64,000 nucleotides of DNA from Oscheius onirici (Eukaryota > Nematoda > Chromadorea > Rhabditida > Rhabditidae). Both the position numbers and the translations under genes were made by a program. This document shows, piece by piece, positions 9,927-19,866 of the stretch (positions are counted from its first letter, which is position 1; each line of letters starts with the position of its first letter). Under the pieces are notes generated by a model. The model did not search any database and had not been told where the DNA came from. It worked only from the letters and a program-made list of their open reading frames with translations. Where the stretch lies: assembly GCA_932521025.1 (NCBI GenBank), contig OW051471.1, forward strand, positions 7,502,001 through 7,566,000, read 5' to 3'.

Positions 9927-12047
9927 ATGAGACAGTTGGCCATCTTCCTTCTCGTCCTTCTTCTCGCTTCGGTAGATCGTCCTCAAAGAAAGTAACCACA
10001 ATTATATTTAGGCAGAAAACATGAACCAGGCGAATGAATACAACGAGACTGTAATGGCTACGGCGGAAGAACCATCTACTAGTGGGGCCGCAACTGGTAG
10101 TTCTACTGGAGATGCTGTGAGTTTGGCTTCGATTGCGAGTGAATCTACTGCTGATATCAGGTGTGTGCATAATTTTTAGGAAAAATGTTGTATTTTTGGA
10201 ATAACTTTTTGTAGGATGCACGAAAATAGCTTTTTCAAAAAAGAAAAAATTGGTGTGAGCAAGCTCTATCCGATGGTGTATATATAGGTTAGGTTTAGAA
10301 TTAGAATATTTGAGTTTTAGCTGAAGCAAATTTTTTTTTCTTTGAAGTAGAGCTGTTTAGCGCACATCCCGGCCAATTTTCACAGAACGTCCAATTACAA
10401 ATTCGCTGAGATAAAGAGGGTCCAAATTGCGAAAGTGACCAACTTCAGGCAGTTGCACAGCTCTAACGGGTTCGAATTGGACAAATCGGCCGATGCACCT
10501 TGAAAGAGCTCAATCTGGGCTTAAAAATCCTGTATGGAACAAAGAGGGCCCAATGGAAAGTTTTTGAGAAACTCGCCTCTGAAGTTCAGCTGGTTCAACT
10601 CATGATGGGGGTATCATGGTAAATTTTCCAAAAGTGGTTTTCAAAAAGTGGTCCAATCGATCGAAAACAATATGATAAGTCTCAGAAGAGCCTAAAACAG
10701 ACTCAGAACGCATAAAAACCACTTTTGGAAAATTTTATTTTTGACCCATGATATCATGAGTTGAACCACCTGAACTTCAGAGGCGAGTTTCTCGAAAACT
10801 TTCCATTGGGCGGCCCTCTTTGTTCCATACAGGATTTTGTAGCCCAGATTGAGCTCTTTCAAGGTGCATCGGCCGATTTGTCCAATTCGAACCCGTTAGA
10901 GCTGTGCAACTGCCTGAAGTTGGTCACTTTCGCAATTTGGACCCTCTATATCTCAGCGAGAAAAATTTCTAGGAAATCGGGCCGCGGCTATCAATGTTTT
11001 TCATCAAGACCTTCAAATTTGTAATTGGACGTTCTGTGAAAATTGGCCGGGATGTGCGCTAAACAGCTCTACTTCAAAGAAAAAAAAATTTGCTTCAGCT
11101 AAAACTCAAATATTCTAATTCTAAACCTAACCGATATATACACCAGTTATTCCAAAAATACAACATTTTTCCTAAAAATTATGCACACACCTGATAGTTC
11201 CGTCACTCCAACCACGTCGACTGCTGTCACAGCCACAACGTCTACTGCTTCTACTAAGACCGCAAGCAGCAGTATAGCTGAAACTACTACGATGGCAACT
11301 ACCGTAACTGATGAAAGCAGCACCAGTGTTCCAACTTCTACTTCGTCCAAAACGAGTACGAGCTATGCTGTTCCATCGACCACAACTGACAAAACCAATA
11401 CCAGACTCATCCCTTCTACGACGGTTGGTCTGACAAAGAGTTCCAGACTTGTCCTTTCTACTACTACGACTACGTCTGCTCCTTCTACAACCACGATTTC
11501 TGCGGCGGGAACGACTACAGACACTGAGTCGACAACGACTTCGGGTGAACAGTCTGGAAACAATGGCGGCCAGAGCGGCGCTCTGTCTGGAGACCAGCAG
11601 AATGAGAAGAGCAAATCGTCGAGCAAGACGACCATCATCGTCGTGGTTGTTGTAGTCGTTTTTCTCCTTATCGCCGTTGGAGTAACTGCCGGTCTTCTTT
11701 ACTGGTTTCTGGTCAAGAAGAGGAAGAAGAACGCGAATGGATCTCAGGAAACGGAACCCAAGTTGACAGAACAGCAGCCAAAGTCGAACGATCAGCAGCA
11801 GAAATCGATGGATAACAGCCAAAAGCCGGTGAGAACAGCTGAAACGGCCCCCGAAGTGAAGCGTCCGGAAACAAAAAAGGTCTCAGATGTGGCTCCCGCT
11901 AAGCCAGCCGGCGGAACTGATCAGGGACAAGTGTTTCAGCAGTCGAAAGAACCCGTCTTTGACCCCGTCCTGAACATGATGATCGACCCGAACGAGATGG
12001 AAGAGCTGCACAACTCGAAGAGCAAGGATGTCGAAGAAAAGAAGTAA
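9927..12047 (+). CDS. Mucin-like single-pass membrane protein (Ser/Thr-rich ectodomain)
   Basis: Exon 1 (9927-9971) encodes a clean signal peptide, MRQLAIFLLVLLLAS. Exon 2 (10012-10160) starts AENMNQANEYNETVMATAEE and is Ser/Thr/Ala-rich. The last exon (from 11198) carries a long Thr/Ser/Pro ectodomain (SVTPTTSTAVTATTSTASTK and similar), likely heavily O-glycosylated. One transmembrane helix follows (TIIVVVVVVVFLLIAVGVTA to about 11690), then the stop-transfer KKRKKN, and a Gln/Lys/Glu-rich cytoplasmic tail ending DVEEKK. So it is a type I membrane protein, probably on an epithelial or cuticular surface; the exact role is unknown. The second intron (10161-11197) is almost entirely a palindromic transposon. 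The reading frame is kept both with the element spliced out and in the reconstructed empty site. Confidence 0.75.
10157..11194. mobile_element. Palindromic TA-flanked DNA transposon (MITE/foldback) inside a coding exon, acting as an intron
   Basis: A 1,038-bp element has two arms of roughly 500 bp that are near-perfect reverse complements, meeting at a short centre around 10650-10710. Both ends read TCAGGTGTGTGCATAATTTT when read inward, identical for the first 50 bp. Each end is flanked by TA (10155-10156 and 11195-11196), the target duplication expected for Tc1/mariner-type transposition. No transposase is encoded, so it is non-autonomous. Arms differ by small indels: the left arm has an extra block at about 10207-10275, the right one at about 10960-11020. 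Removing the element and one TA restores an open codon series (GCT GAT AGT TCC). The left end supplies a donor, ATCAG|GTGTGT, and the right junction an acceptor, CTGATAG|T; that splice is also in frame. Confidence 0.85.
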
Positions 12048-13604
12048 ATAGCAAAGCACGTTTCTGTAGACATGGTCTAGTAAAGTTACAGGAATCGTGA
12101 AACCTCTGTTTTTAGTATTCGAGCCCTAAAATTACAAGTGCAGCTCTTTTTTTACTGGTGTTCGTCCGTCAGAATTGAATTAGAGAATGTTGATTCTCAC
12201 CAAAACAGCTGTGATGACAGTGCAGTCGAATTGAAGTTGTAGCCATTGTCTTAAAATGTGTGCATTGCCTCTCAAATGAATAAGACCACACTTTTCAGTG
12301 TCCTGAAAAGAGTAGTAGACGACACGTGTCAGATGAGCACTAACATTTCAAAAATTATGATAGAGACCGATATAAAAGAATAACTGATCGTGCTGTTCAA
12401 TCACAGCCAGGCTATTCATAAGTCCTGGAAATAAACAAGTTTGCAAATTTTATATTTTTCTATATTTTTTTGTTCGTTTCACCAGTAAGCAATACTTTCC
12501 AGAGAAGTAGGTGGAAACAAAAAAAACTTATTTCCTGGTTTCTTGCTGGACTGATCTTGATAACGCTTGAAAAGTGTTAGTTTCAACAAAAAGTGCTAGA
12601 CTTGGTTTTCGGGCAATTATAAGTGGCATATTTTCTGGTTCAAGCTATACAGACCTCCAATCCCCTTTTTAAAACTAATAATGGAAGTACACCATAAACA
12701 GCACGTCAGGGCTGATCTTTTCACAAAGGGAAACCCGTGATTCCGTGGTTGTAGTCTCTATTCTCGACTCTGAATCCGTACAAGTCTGTGTCTTTCATGA
12801 AAATGCTAAAGCAACGTGCTCTTTCTGTAGCAACTCCGTAATCCCAACCAGATGTCTGATGTAATTAGGCGTCAAAGCTTGCTTATGGTGGGGTAAGGAA
12901 CTAAAATCTGAAGGTTGTTTTATGAACAGCTAGTTAGACAAGTTCAGTCAAAAGATTCCAGAATCTCCTTTTGAAAACAGAAGATTTTTCGGTTTCTGGT
13001 GTCTTACAGTACCCAGGTTGTTAAGTATTTCAAAAGTCTTCTCTGTACGTCGTTCCTTGAAAAAGAGGTATGAATGTGTTGCGAAAAGTAGAACACGGAA
13101 ATTTTTGAAAGGTATATAAGATCAGTTACCCTCACAATCAAACATATTCATCCTTTAGCTTCTGATCCTCCTAGTTGTTCGTTTTCTGTCCTTTTGCCCA
13201 GCTTATAGAAAGGACACAGATCGTATGTACGTTAAATCCTGAATATGTGGCAGCTGAACAAGAACTAGTGTGGCTGCAAAAAAGATAATCCCGTGCAAAA
13301 CTTTCCCTGAATTGGCACGACTGAGCCAAATTTAACTGATCCAGGACGATTATTTGGTATCATTTCGGGAGACTTCCAATTTTCACGGTGCTGAATTACA
13401 ATTCCAAAATCTATTGATGTCAAATTACAGGGAAAGACTCAGGCTAGCAAGGAAAGACATGAAACATCTAGACCCCTTTTCCAAAAAGTCAGGCTGGTTT
13501 TCTAATAATCAAAAGGGCAGGATTAGAGTACTCAATATAAACTGCGGCGTGATTCAAAATCACTCTTTGTAAGGATCTACAGTAATCACACACCAAGTTT
13601 CTAG
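12048..13604. other. Intergenic, about 1.5 kb
   Basis: No exon chain can be supported. Short open frames, for example one at 13354-13572, lack splice context and family resemblance. The region is moderately AT-rich without obvious repeats. TTTCTAG directly before the ATG at 13605 may be a trans-splice acceptor for the next gene. Confidence 0.3.
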
Positions 13605-14863
13605 ATGATGTCGGTCAAGGAAGGTGACCACGAATTTGTCGTGCTCTTCGGAAAAGACATCGCGGCTCTTATTATATTTCTCGTGAGTTACTAACATTTT
13701 ACCAGCTCTTTTCATTGATTGAACGAATACGAACGAATAATAGTTTTAGGTCTCGACGATTGGAGTTTGTGGCAACACGACTGTGGCTATCTTCACCAGC
13801 AAACTTCCTACAATGAACAATCCTTTCGGTCGTCTTCTGGCTAGTCAAGCCACTGGCGAGGCTATCCTCTGTAGCGGATTCCTCTTCTTCTACTTTCCCA
13901 TGATGTTCTTCGACAGCGAATGGATGATCAATTTGTCAGGAATAGTCGGTTACATTCAGCTGGTTTGTTACGACATCTGTGTCTGGTCCCACTTCTTTAT
14001 CTCTGTTAACAGATTTGTTGCTATCTGTCTACCATTACACTATGAGAAAATCTTTAGGTACCGTAAGAATAATAGCAACGAAGAGTGTTTCAGCAGAAGA
14101 AACACGTGGATCATAATCGCCTTCACTTGGACAGTTGCCATCGTCTTCGAGACTGTCGTTCACTACATTCAATTCTGGTCTGATTCGTGTCTTCTCGTTT
14201 TCTCGCCTGCTCTTTGGGTCTATGTTTTCGAGGATAACCAGGTGCAGCAAGATGTTTTTGAAGTCATCATTGTTTTCAGCTCTGTGCCGTAATTGGATTC
14301 TACGTCGACTTCTATAAGGACATCGCCTTCGTGATCACAATAGGCATAATCGATATGATCACAATCTATCACGTTCATAGAACTAACAAAGTCGTACGGT
14401 TTCCTCCAGACAGCAGAACACATGTACTTTCAGATGGTCTCCGTTTCTAGTGCTCAGAAAGCCAGACGTGATCAAGAGATCAGTTTTCTTAAACAGGTGA
14501 GCCCACTCGGAGGACAAGTGCACAGTTCCATTACAGGCAATCCTTCAAATGGTCGTTTTCATCAACGAGCTGAACACCTACTGAACACCATCTGGTGTGA
14601 ACAGTTCCTCGACAATCGCTGGGTCTTCTGGTTCATGACTTCTTTTGCTTGGTGTACTGTACATACCGCAGATGGGTAGGAATAGTCCTCTTTCTGAATG
14701 TTAACTTCATTGCAGTGTCATAATCTTACTGTTCCACCGGGAGTTCCGTAAGCTTATCACTTCTCCGTTCAAGAAGCTCTACTCAATTGCTGCTGGAGGC
14801 TCGACTACCGAGAAACACACCGCTCCTGGAACATTGAACGCTCCTTCTTCCCATGGATACTGA
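13605..14863 (+). CDS. Srx-type serpentine receptor, frameshifted (possible young pseudogene)
   Basis: Exons starting MMSVKEGDHEFVVLFGKD encode a receptor closely matching the Srx-like genes at 18456 and 26069. Shared segments are GVCGNTTVAIFTSKLPTMNN, PFGRLLASQATGEAILC, CYDICVWSHFFISVNRFVAI, NTWIIIAFTWTVAIV, and a C-terminus HREFRKLITSPFKKLY. Srx proteins are seven-span chemosensory receptors. The exon after the intron 14497-14536 begins AILQMVVFINELNTY and then hits TGA. The downstream frame (CEQFLDNRWVFWFMTS) is offset by two bases. A near-direct repeat, CTGAACACCTA followed by CTGAACACCA (14570-14590), marks the lesion. Retaining the 40-nt intron keeps an open frame through the site but replaces the conserved residues. 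The gene may be broken, or the assembly may have an indel here. Confidence 0.75.
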
Positions 14864-15677
14864 CTTTGGTTTTACATGCAAGCCTCCCCAATATAACTCC
14901 ACCCTTTATTCTATATTTCTTGATTGTCTTCCAATAAAGATATGGTTATGGTGTACTCCAACCGAAGTCAAAAAGCTTTCAAAACGCAAGACTAGAACTA
15001 GAACCTTTGACAGCCAAGTAAACTAGGCCTGTGACCGCTGCTGGGCGAACACCTCCAAGTAAACAAAACTGGTTTCGCGATGAGACCTAGTGTTTCTCGC
15101 ATGCTGCGTGGTTTTCGACACTGCACTGGCCATTTTTCAGCTTCACTGTTTACATCTTTTTTTGTCTGAAAGCAGAGCCTGTCTGACTGCAAAATATAAA
15201 AAAGCTAGGCAAAATCTCGTGAAAATATGTGTCATAAGAACAGCTTTCAAGACTTCTATATTTTGAAGTTTCCGCCAAAGTGAGGCATTTACGCGGTAGC
15301 TTCCGCCGCTTTGAATAAATTTCACTTCACTGCTTTGTAGCTGCATTTTGTTCTTTATTCCTGTTAAAAAACGTTTCTCTGTAAAAAAAAAAATGCTAAC
15401 AAATTGAATCTAGAAGCTTTGTATCTTTTGTTTACAACCCAGCACTTTTCACAGTTAAGTGCCCACCGCTACCAATTTAGTTTTTCATCAATCGATAGGC
15501 ACTTTGTAAATTTCAGCTGGAAATTTTTTGTTTAGGCCAATTCGTTCAGCCACCAATATTCCGTAACCTGAGCTTCTGTTTATTGCATTGATTGTCTCAC
15601 TCGTTCATTCTACATATCTGCTTCTCGAAGCGCAGACTTTTTTTTTCAACCAGAGTTGTTTATAACTAACAGTTCAG
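14864..15677. other. Intergenic
   Basis: No gene is supported. An AATAAA at about 14933 is a candidate poly(A) signal for the Srx gene upstream. The second half (from about 15350) is AT-rich with poly-A and poly-T runs and probably contains the promoter of the sorting nexin gene. Confidence 0.35.
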
Positions 15678-17450
15678 ATGCTGTCGGAGGATAATTCGGT
15701 CTCAGTGTCCTTGTCCGACGACGAAAAGAAGCCCGAGCCGGCTATTTCTCCCTTCGCAGCTCCTTCAGAGCCTGTAAGTGGTCATTCCGAGTTTTACCGT
15801 ATAGTGGTCTCTAGTCGATCCAATGTAAGCCTTTTTAGCCCTTCATTGTTTATTGCAGCTAACTTCAGGAAAACCTCATCTGTATGAATGACTTATGTAA
15901 TAAAACCTTTTCAGAGCCCGTCCCTTCTTCATGATGATTTGGACGAGCCCGAAGAGACGGCTCCGTCCAGGCTGATGCTTTCCGAGCCGATTCCAACTTC
16001 ATCATCTTCGTCGAGTGCCGTTCCTGCTCCCAGCAGCTTCGTCAGTCCAACGCCACAGGTTTGTGCAATGTACATATCTTAAATTCAACGTTCTCAGGAT
16101 CCTAATCACGTGCTCAATATCACCATCAAGGAATTCGAAAAACGAGGAGATGGAATGAATGCCTTTATCGTTTACAAGGTCTGCTGCACCTCTGAGAATG
16201 TTCCGGGCTATTCGGATCGTACGACGGAGGTCTGGCGCCGTTTCTCTGACTTTCTGGGATTGAGAGATAAACTTGTTGAGAAACATCAAGCCAGAGGAAT
16301 CGTCATACCGCCAGCTCCGGAGAAGAGCATTGCCGTCATGACGAAGGCTAAGGTGGGTGAAATTTTGAATTTTCCATTTTTTTCATGCCATAAATGTAAC
16401 CAGAACCATCAAACTATTTACAGACTGCTGCCGACGTTCACCAGGCGAACAATCTTGCCGTCAAGCGTGCTCGGCAGCTAGAACGCTTCCTGTGCCGTGT
16501 TGTTCAACATCCCAAGTTAAGATGTGACTGCGACGTGAGAGACTTCCTCACTTTCCCGGTAGAAACCAGACTTACGTCTAAATTATAGTTGTTTCAGGGT
16601 GATCTTCCCCATTCTAGCCAAACTGTAGCCCTTTCGGGAGCTGGTGTCAAGCGAATGTTCAACAAGTTCACTGACGTTTTCAACAAAATGGCCTTCCATA
16701 TGGAGGAAGGAGATCGCTGGTTTGAGCAGGCTCTCAGTCAAGTTGAGGAGCTCGACGACTCGCTGAAAAAGGTTCTTCATCTGGCCGAACAGCTTGCTGG
16801 AACAAGAAAAGAGCTTTCTTCTGCGCAGGAAAGCATGAGCCGCGCTCTCTCGATGTTGGCCTCCTGCGAAGAATCCACTTCGCTGGCTCGTGCGCTCTCA
16901 CATCTTACTGAAACGGAAGAAGGCGTTGCGATTCTCTGGGCTAAACAGGCAGACCAAGACACTATTAAGTAATTTTTTTCATGGCTCTAGTAATGGCTGT
17001 CATATTCTAGGTTCACGGAGGCCATTCACGAATATGTTGGACTGCTAGCCTCACTGAAAGAAGTATTCCACGAACGTGTTCGTCTGTGGCAGAAGTGGCA
17101 GGACTCGCAGTCGGTTCTGCACAAAAAGCGAGAGAACAAGTCCCGAATGGAGCTGTCGGGCAAGCTGGATCGTGCCAATCAGCTAAAAAACGAGATCGAG
17201 GAGACTTCCAAGAAGATGGATCAGCAAGAACAGGAATTCATGGAGCTGAGCAAGGTTATTCGCGACGAGGTACCGAGTATTCGTGTGCAAGTTATGCAAA
17301 TGGTTTCAGATCACCCGTTTCGAGGGGCAACGTCGTGTCGATATGCGGAAAATCTTCATTGAATACCTGGAATCGCTCGTACATACCCATACGGAAATGT
17401 TGAAGTTGTGGGAGAAATTTGCCCCGGAAAGCGCCGCAATCATCGTTTAA
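15678..17450 (+). CDS. snx-1: Sorting nexin 1/2-type protein (PX-BAR, retromer)
   Basis: SNX1/SNX2 bind phosphoinositides through a PX domain and curve endosomal membranes with a BAR domain to form the tubular coat of retromer. Seven exons: 15678-15773, 15915-16058, 16098-16352, 16424-16558, 16598-16968, 17011-17269 and 17310-17450 (TAA). The acidic, Ser/Pro-rich N-terminus (MLSEDNSVSVSLSDDEKKPE) is followed by the PX domain (NITIKEFEKRGDGMNAFIVY, EVWRRFSDFLGLRDKL, then the PPAPEK loop). The helical BAR region follows (VKRMFNKFTDVFNKMAFHME to WEKFAPESAAIIV). The conserved RRFSDF and proline-loop residues expected for PI3P contact are present. The total of about 470 residues is usual for the family. 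The second-exon border is judged from phase alone. Confidence 0.9.
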
Positions 17451-18455
17451 GTCCATAATTTTATTTCGAAACATGTCAACCTGTGAATACTGTGATTTTA
17501 CTCCTTTTCAACTTCCCGTCATTTCCAATTTTTATATACTTTTGTACATTTTTCACAAACTAAATTATTGCCGCATGGCTTTTATTACTCCAGACCACAC
17601 GGAACAATTCTGTACGTGGAAAAATACTAAACATGTGAAGGAATCATTCGCGGAGCGAACACGTATCAGATTGATGACATTTTCACTTTCAGATTAGGAA
17701 GTAGATTTTCAGTGACTCTTGGTACCGGCTCCTCTGTTTGTCACGTTGGCTTACGAAAACTGGTGACTACGCTGCAAACAACCTTTCCAGTTCTCAGAAT
17801 TTTCACCAACTTTTTTGCTGGAAACGAAGATAACAGCTAACCAGTTGATCTCTGAAAGTATCATTTCAAAGAAGAACTTCTTGCTAGGATGAGTAAAGGA
17901 ATGATGATGTTTACAGTATTCGAGAGATATGCTCACAATCAGTTCTTTTTATTCAAGTTGCTCACTATGTTTCGAATGAACGTAGTGCTCATTTTGGTGG
18001 TTACCTTTACAATTGCAGGAGAGATAAAGTTAACCGTACATGGTAGTTTGTTACTGACTATCTAAAGACGTTTAAAAGCTAGTAAGAAAACAGTCGGAGG
18101 ACAACAACCAGAGCTAAACCTACAATGGAATACTGTAGCTGTTGCATACTCAAAAGAAACGCTCCGGTTCCGGAACTACTGCCCAAGACAAGAAGTAATC
18201 CTTCGTTTTGATTCCAGCTGCATTGGACTTCTTCGACGAAGATAATGAATTGGCATTTCTTTCGCAACGTTTCTTCAACATAGTTCCTCCATCTATAAAA
18301 ATGTACATCAGCGAGTCACATGTACATATATTCGTCACATACAGCTGCGGCTTTGTCTTGCCAGACCTTAGCCATTTTATCCGGACACGCCTTCTAGAGA
18401 CTGACATTCTGATCCGTATAAAAGCGTCTCGAACGACTAACATTAGCTGTAAGTC
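17451..18455. other. Intergenic, with a TATA box near the 3' end
   Basis: There is about 1 kb without a credible gene. Overlapping open frames exist on both strands around 18080-18440 but show no family resemblance or splice pattern. The end carries a TATA box, listed separately. Confidence 0.3.
18417..18424 (+). promoter_or_regulatory. TATA box of the Srx-like receptor gene
   Basis: TATAAAAG is followed by the ATG at 18456. At the usual 25-30 nt spacing, transcription would begin at or just before the start codon, leaving almost no leader unless the mRNA is trans-spliced. The functional role is inferred. Confidence 0.5.
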
Positions 18456-19866
18456 ATGTCAGTTGCGGAGGGAGACTATCCTCTTTTCTCCGTGTACGGT
18501 AAAGATGTTGCTGCTGTTGTCATCTTCATGGTAGGGCTTTTCTTTTCTGACACATCTTATTCTATAGATTGGATTTATTGGGCTCTGTGGAAACATTACT
18601 ATTGCTGTCTTCACGAGCAAACTGCCTACAATGAATAATCCGTTTGGTCGTCTTCTGGCCAGTCAAGCCAGTGGAGAAGCAATCCTCTGTGGCTGTTTCG
18701 CCTTCTACGTGGCTCCGATGATGTTCTTCGATAGCGCTCTGATGATCAAATACTCCTACAACGCTGGATGGATCAACCTCATCTGCTACGATATTTGTAC
18801 CTGGTCACATCTTTTCATTTCATTTAACCGGTTCTGCGCCATTTGTACGCCGGTCAGATATGACACCATCTTTAGGTTAGTTTATACGAGTAAAATAACT
18901 ACTCGGTTCAGTTACAAGAACACTTGGATCATGATTCTTTTCACCTGGACAGCAGCTATAGTTTGGGAGACTAACGTCCACTACATAGGCAAGTTTAGAG
19001 ATCTTTGATCGTGACAAAAGTAATCATTTCAGCTGACTGTCTCTTCTACTTCGATGCTCCTCACTGGGCCTTCTTGTTCGAGACTTTCAAACCCGTAAGT
19101 TATTTAAAAAAAATTTCTGAGCTAGTTTTATTGGTTTAAAAAAGCTAGGCGGGGGGTAATAATCCGGTCGAAATGCCACTGGAATGAAGTTTGGTTATGA
19201 AAACGATTAGCAGGTTACGTAATTTGGATAAATGTTACAGGTCTGCGCTCAAATCACCTGGTATAGTGACTTTACCCGAGACATTAGTTTTGTCATCCTC
19301 ATCGGCATAATCGATGTCATCACTATTTTTCAAGTTCACCGACTGAATAAAACCGTAATTCTTAGTGAGAGACCATCTAAATAGCTCTTCAGGTAGCTGC
19401 TGTCTCTCAAGCTCAGATCGCCAGGAGGAAGAGAGAAGTCAACTTTTTGAAACAGGTAGAGTGACAGTCTAAATCAGATAGTTTGACTGACAGGCAATTT
19501 TGCAAATGCTGGTCTTTGTGGCTGAGCTGTGCACTTACTTTGTCCTCTGTAAGTATTTCATCGACCAACGATGGATCTTCTGGCTGATGACTTCAGTCGC
19601 CTGGGTCTGTGTTCACACTACCGATAGGTGAGTTTTCTCATCTGCCGTAAATATCATTTGTCTAGTATCATAATCTTGTCCTTCAATCGTGAATTCCGCC
19701 GATTGGTTACTACTCCTCTCCGTAAACTTTGTCAGTTTCAATAATGTCATTTTAATTAAAAGTAATAGGTTCCGTCGTTGGAAAGGACGCACCAATCATC
19801 TTCTCTACCGGAACAACTCAAGCAATCAACTCGGCCGCTCAAATCTCGCTTCATGAGAATGCGTAG
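18456..19866 (+). CDS. Srx-type seven-transmembrane chemoreceptor
   Basis: The start at 18456 gives MSVAEGDYPLFSVYGKDVAA. Further exons encode GLCGNITIAVFTSKLPTMNN, PFGRLLASQASGEAILCGCF, CYDICTWSHLFISFNRFCAI (span 3, with the Asn-Arg-Phe motif of Srx) and NTWIMILFTWTAAIVWE. Next are ADCLFYFDAPHWAFLF, DISFVILIGIIDVITIF, AILQMLVFVAELCTYFVLCK and a tail with NREFRRLVTT. A final intron at about 19733-19770 lets the tail continue as VVGKDAPIIFSTGTTQ to TAG 19864-19866; without it the frame stops about 130 nt earlier. The gene is intact and is the closest comparator showing the frameshift in the upstream paralogue. It probably acts in ciliated sensory neurons (family knowledge). One intron, about 19099-19240, is longer than usual. 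Confidence 0.85.

Noticed and set aside
10761-11024. Open frame inside the palindromic element
   Set aside because: It lies in one arm of the transposon, shows no transposase motif and is explained by the repeat.
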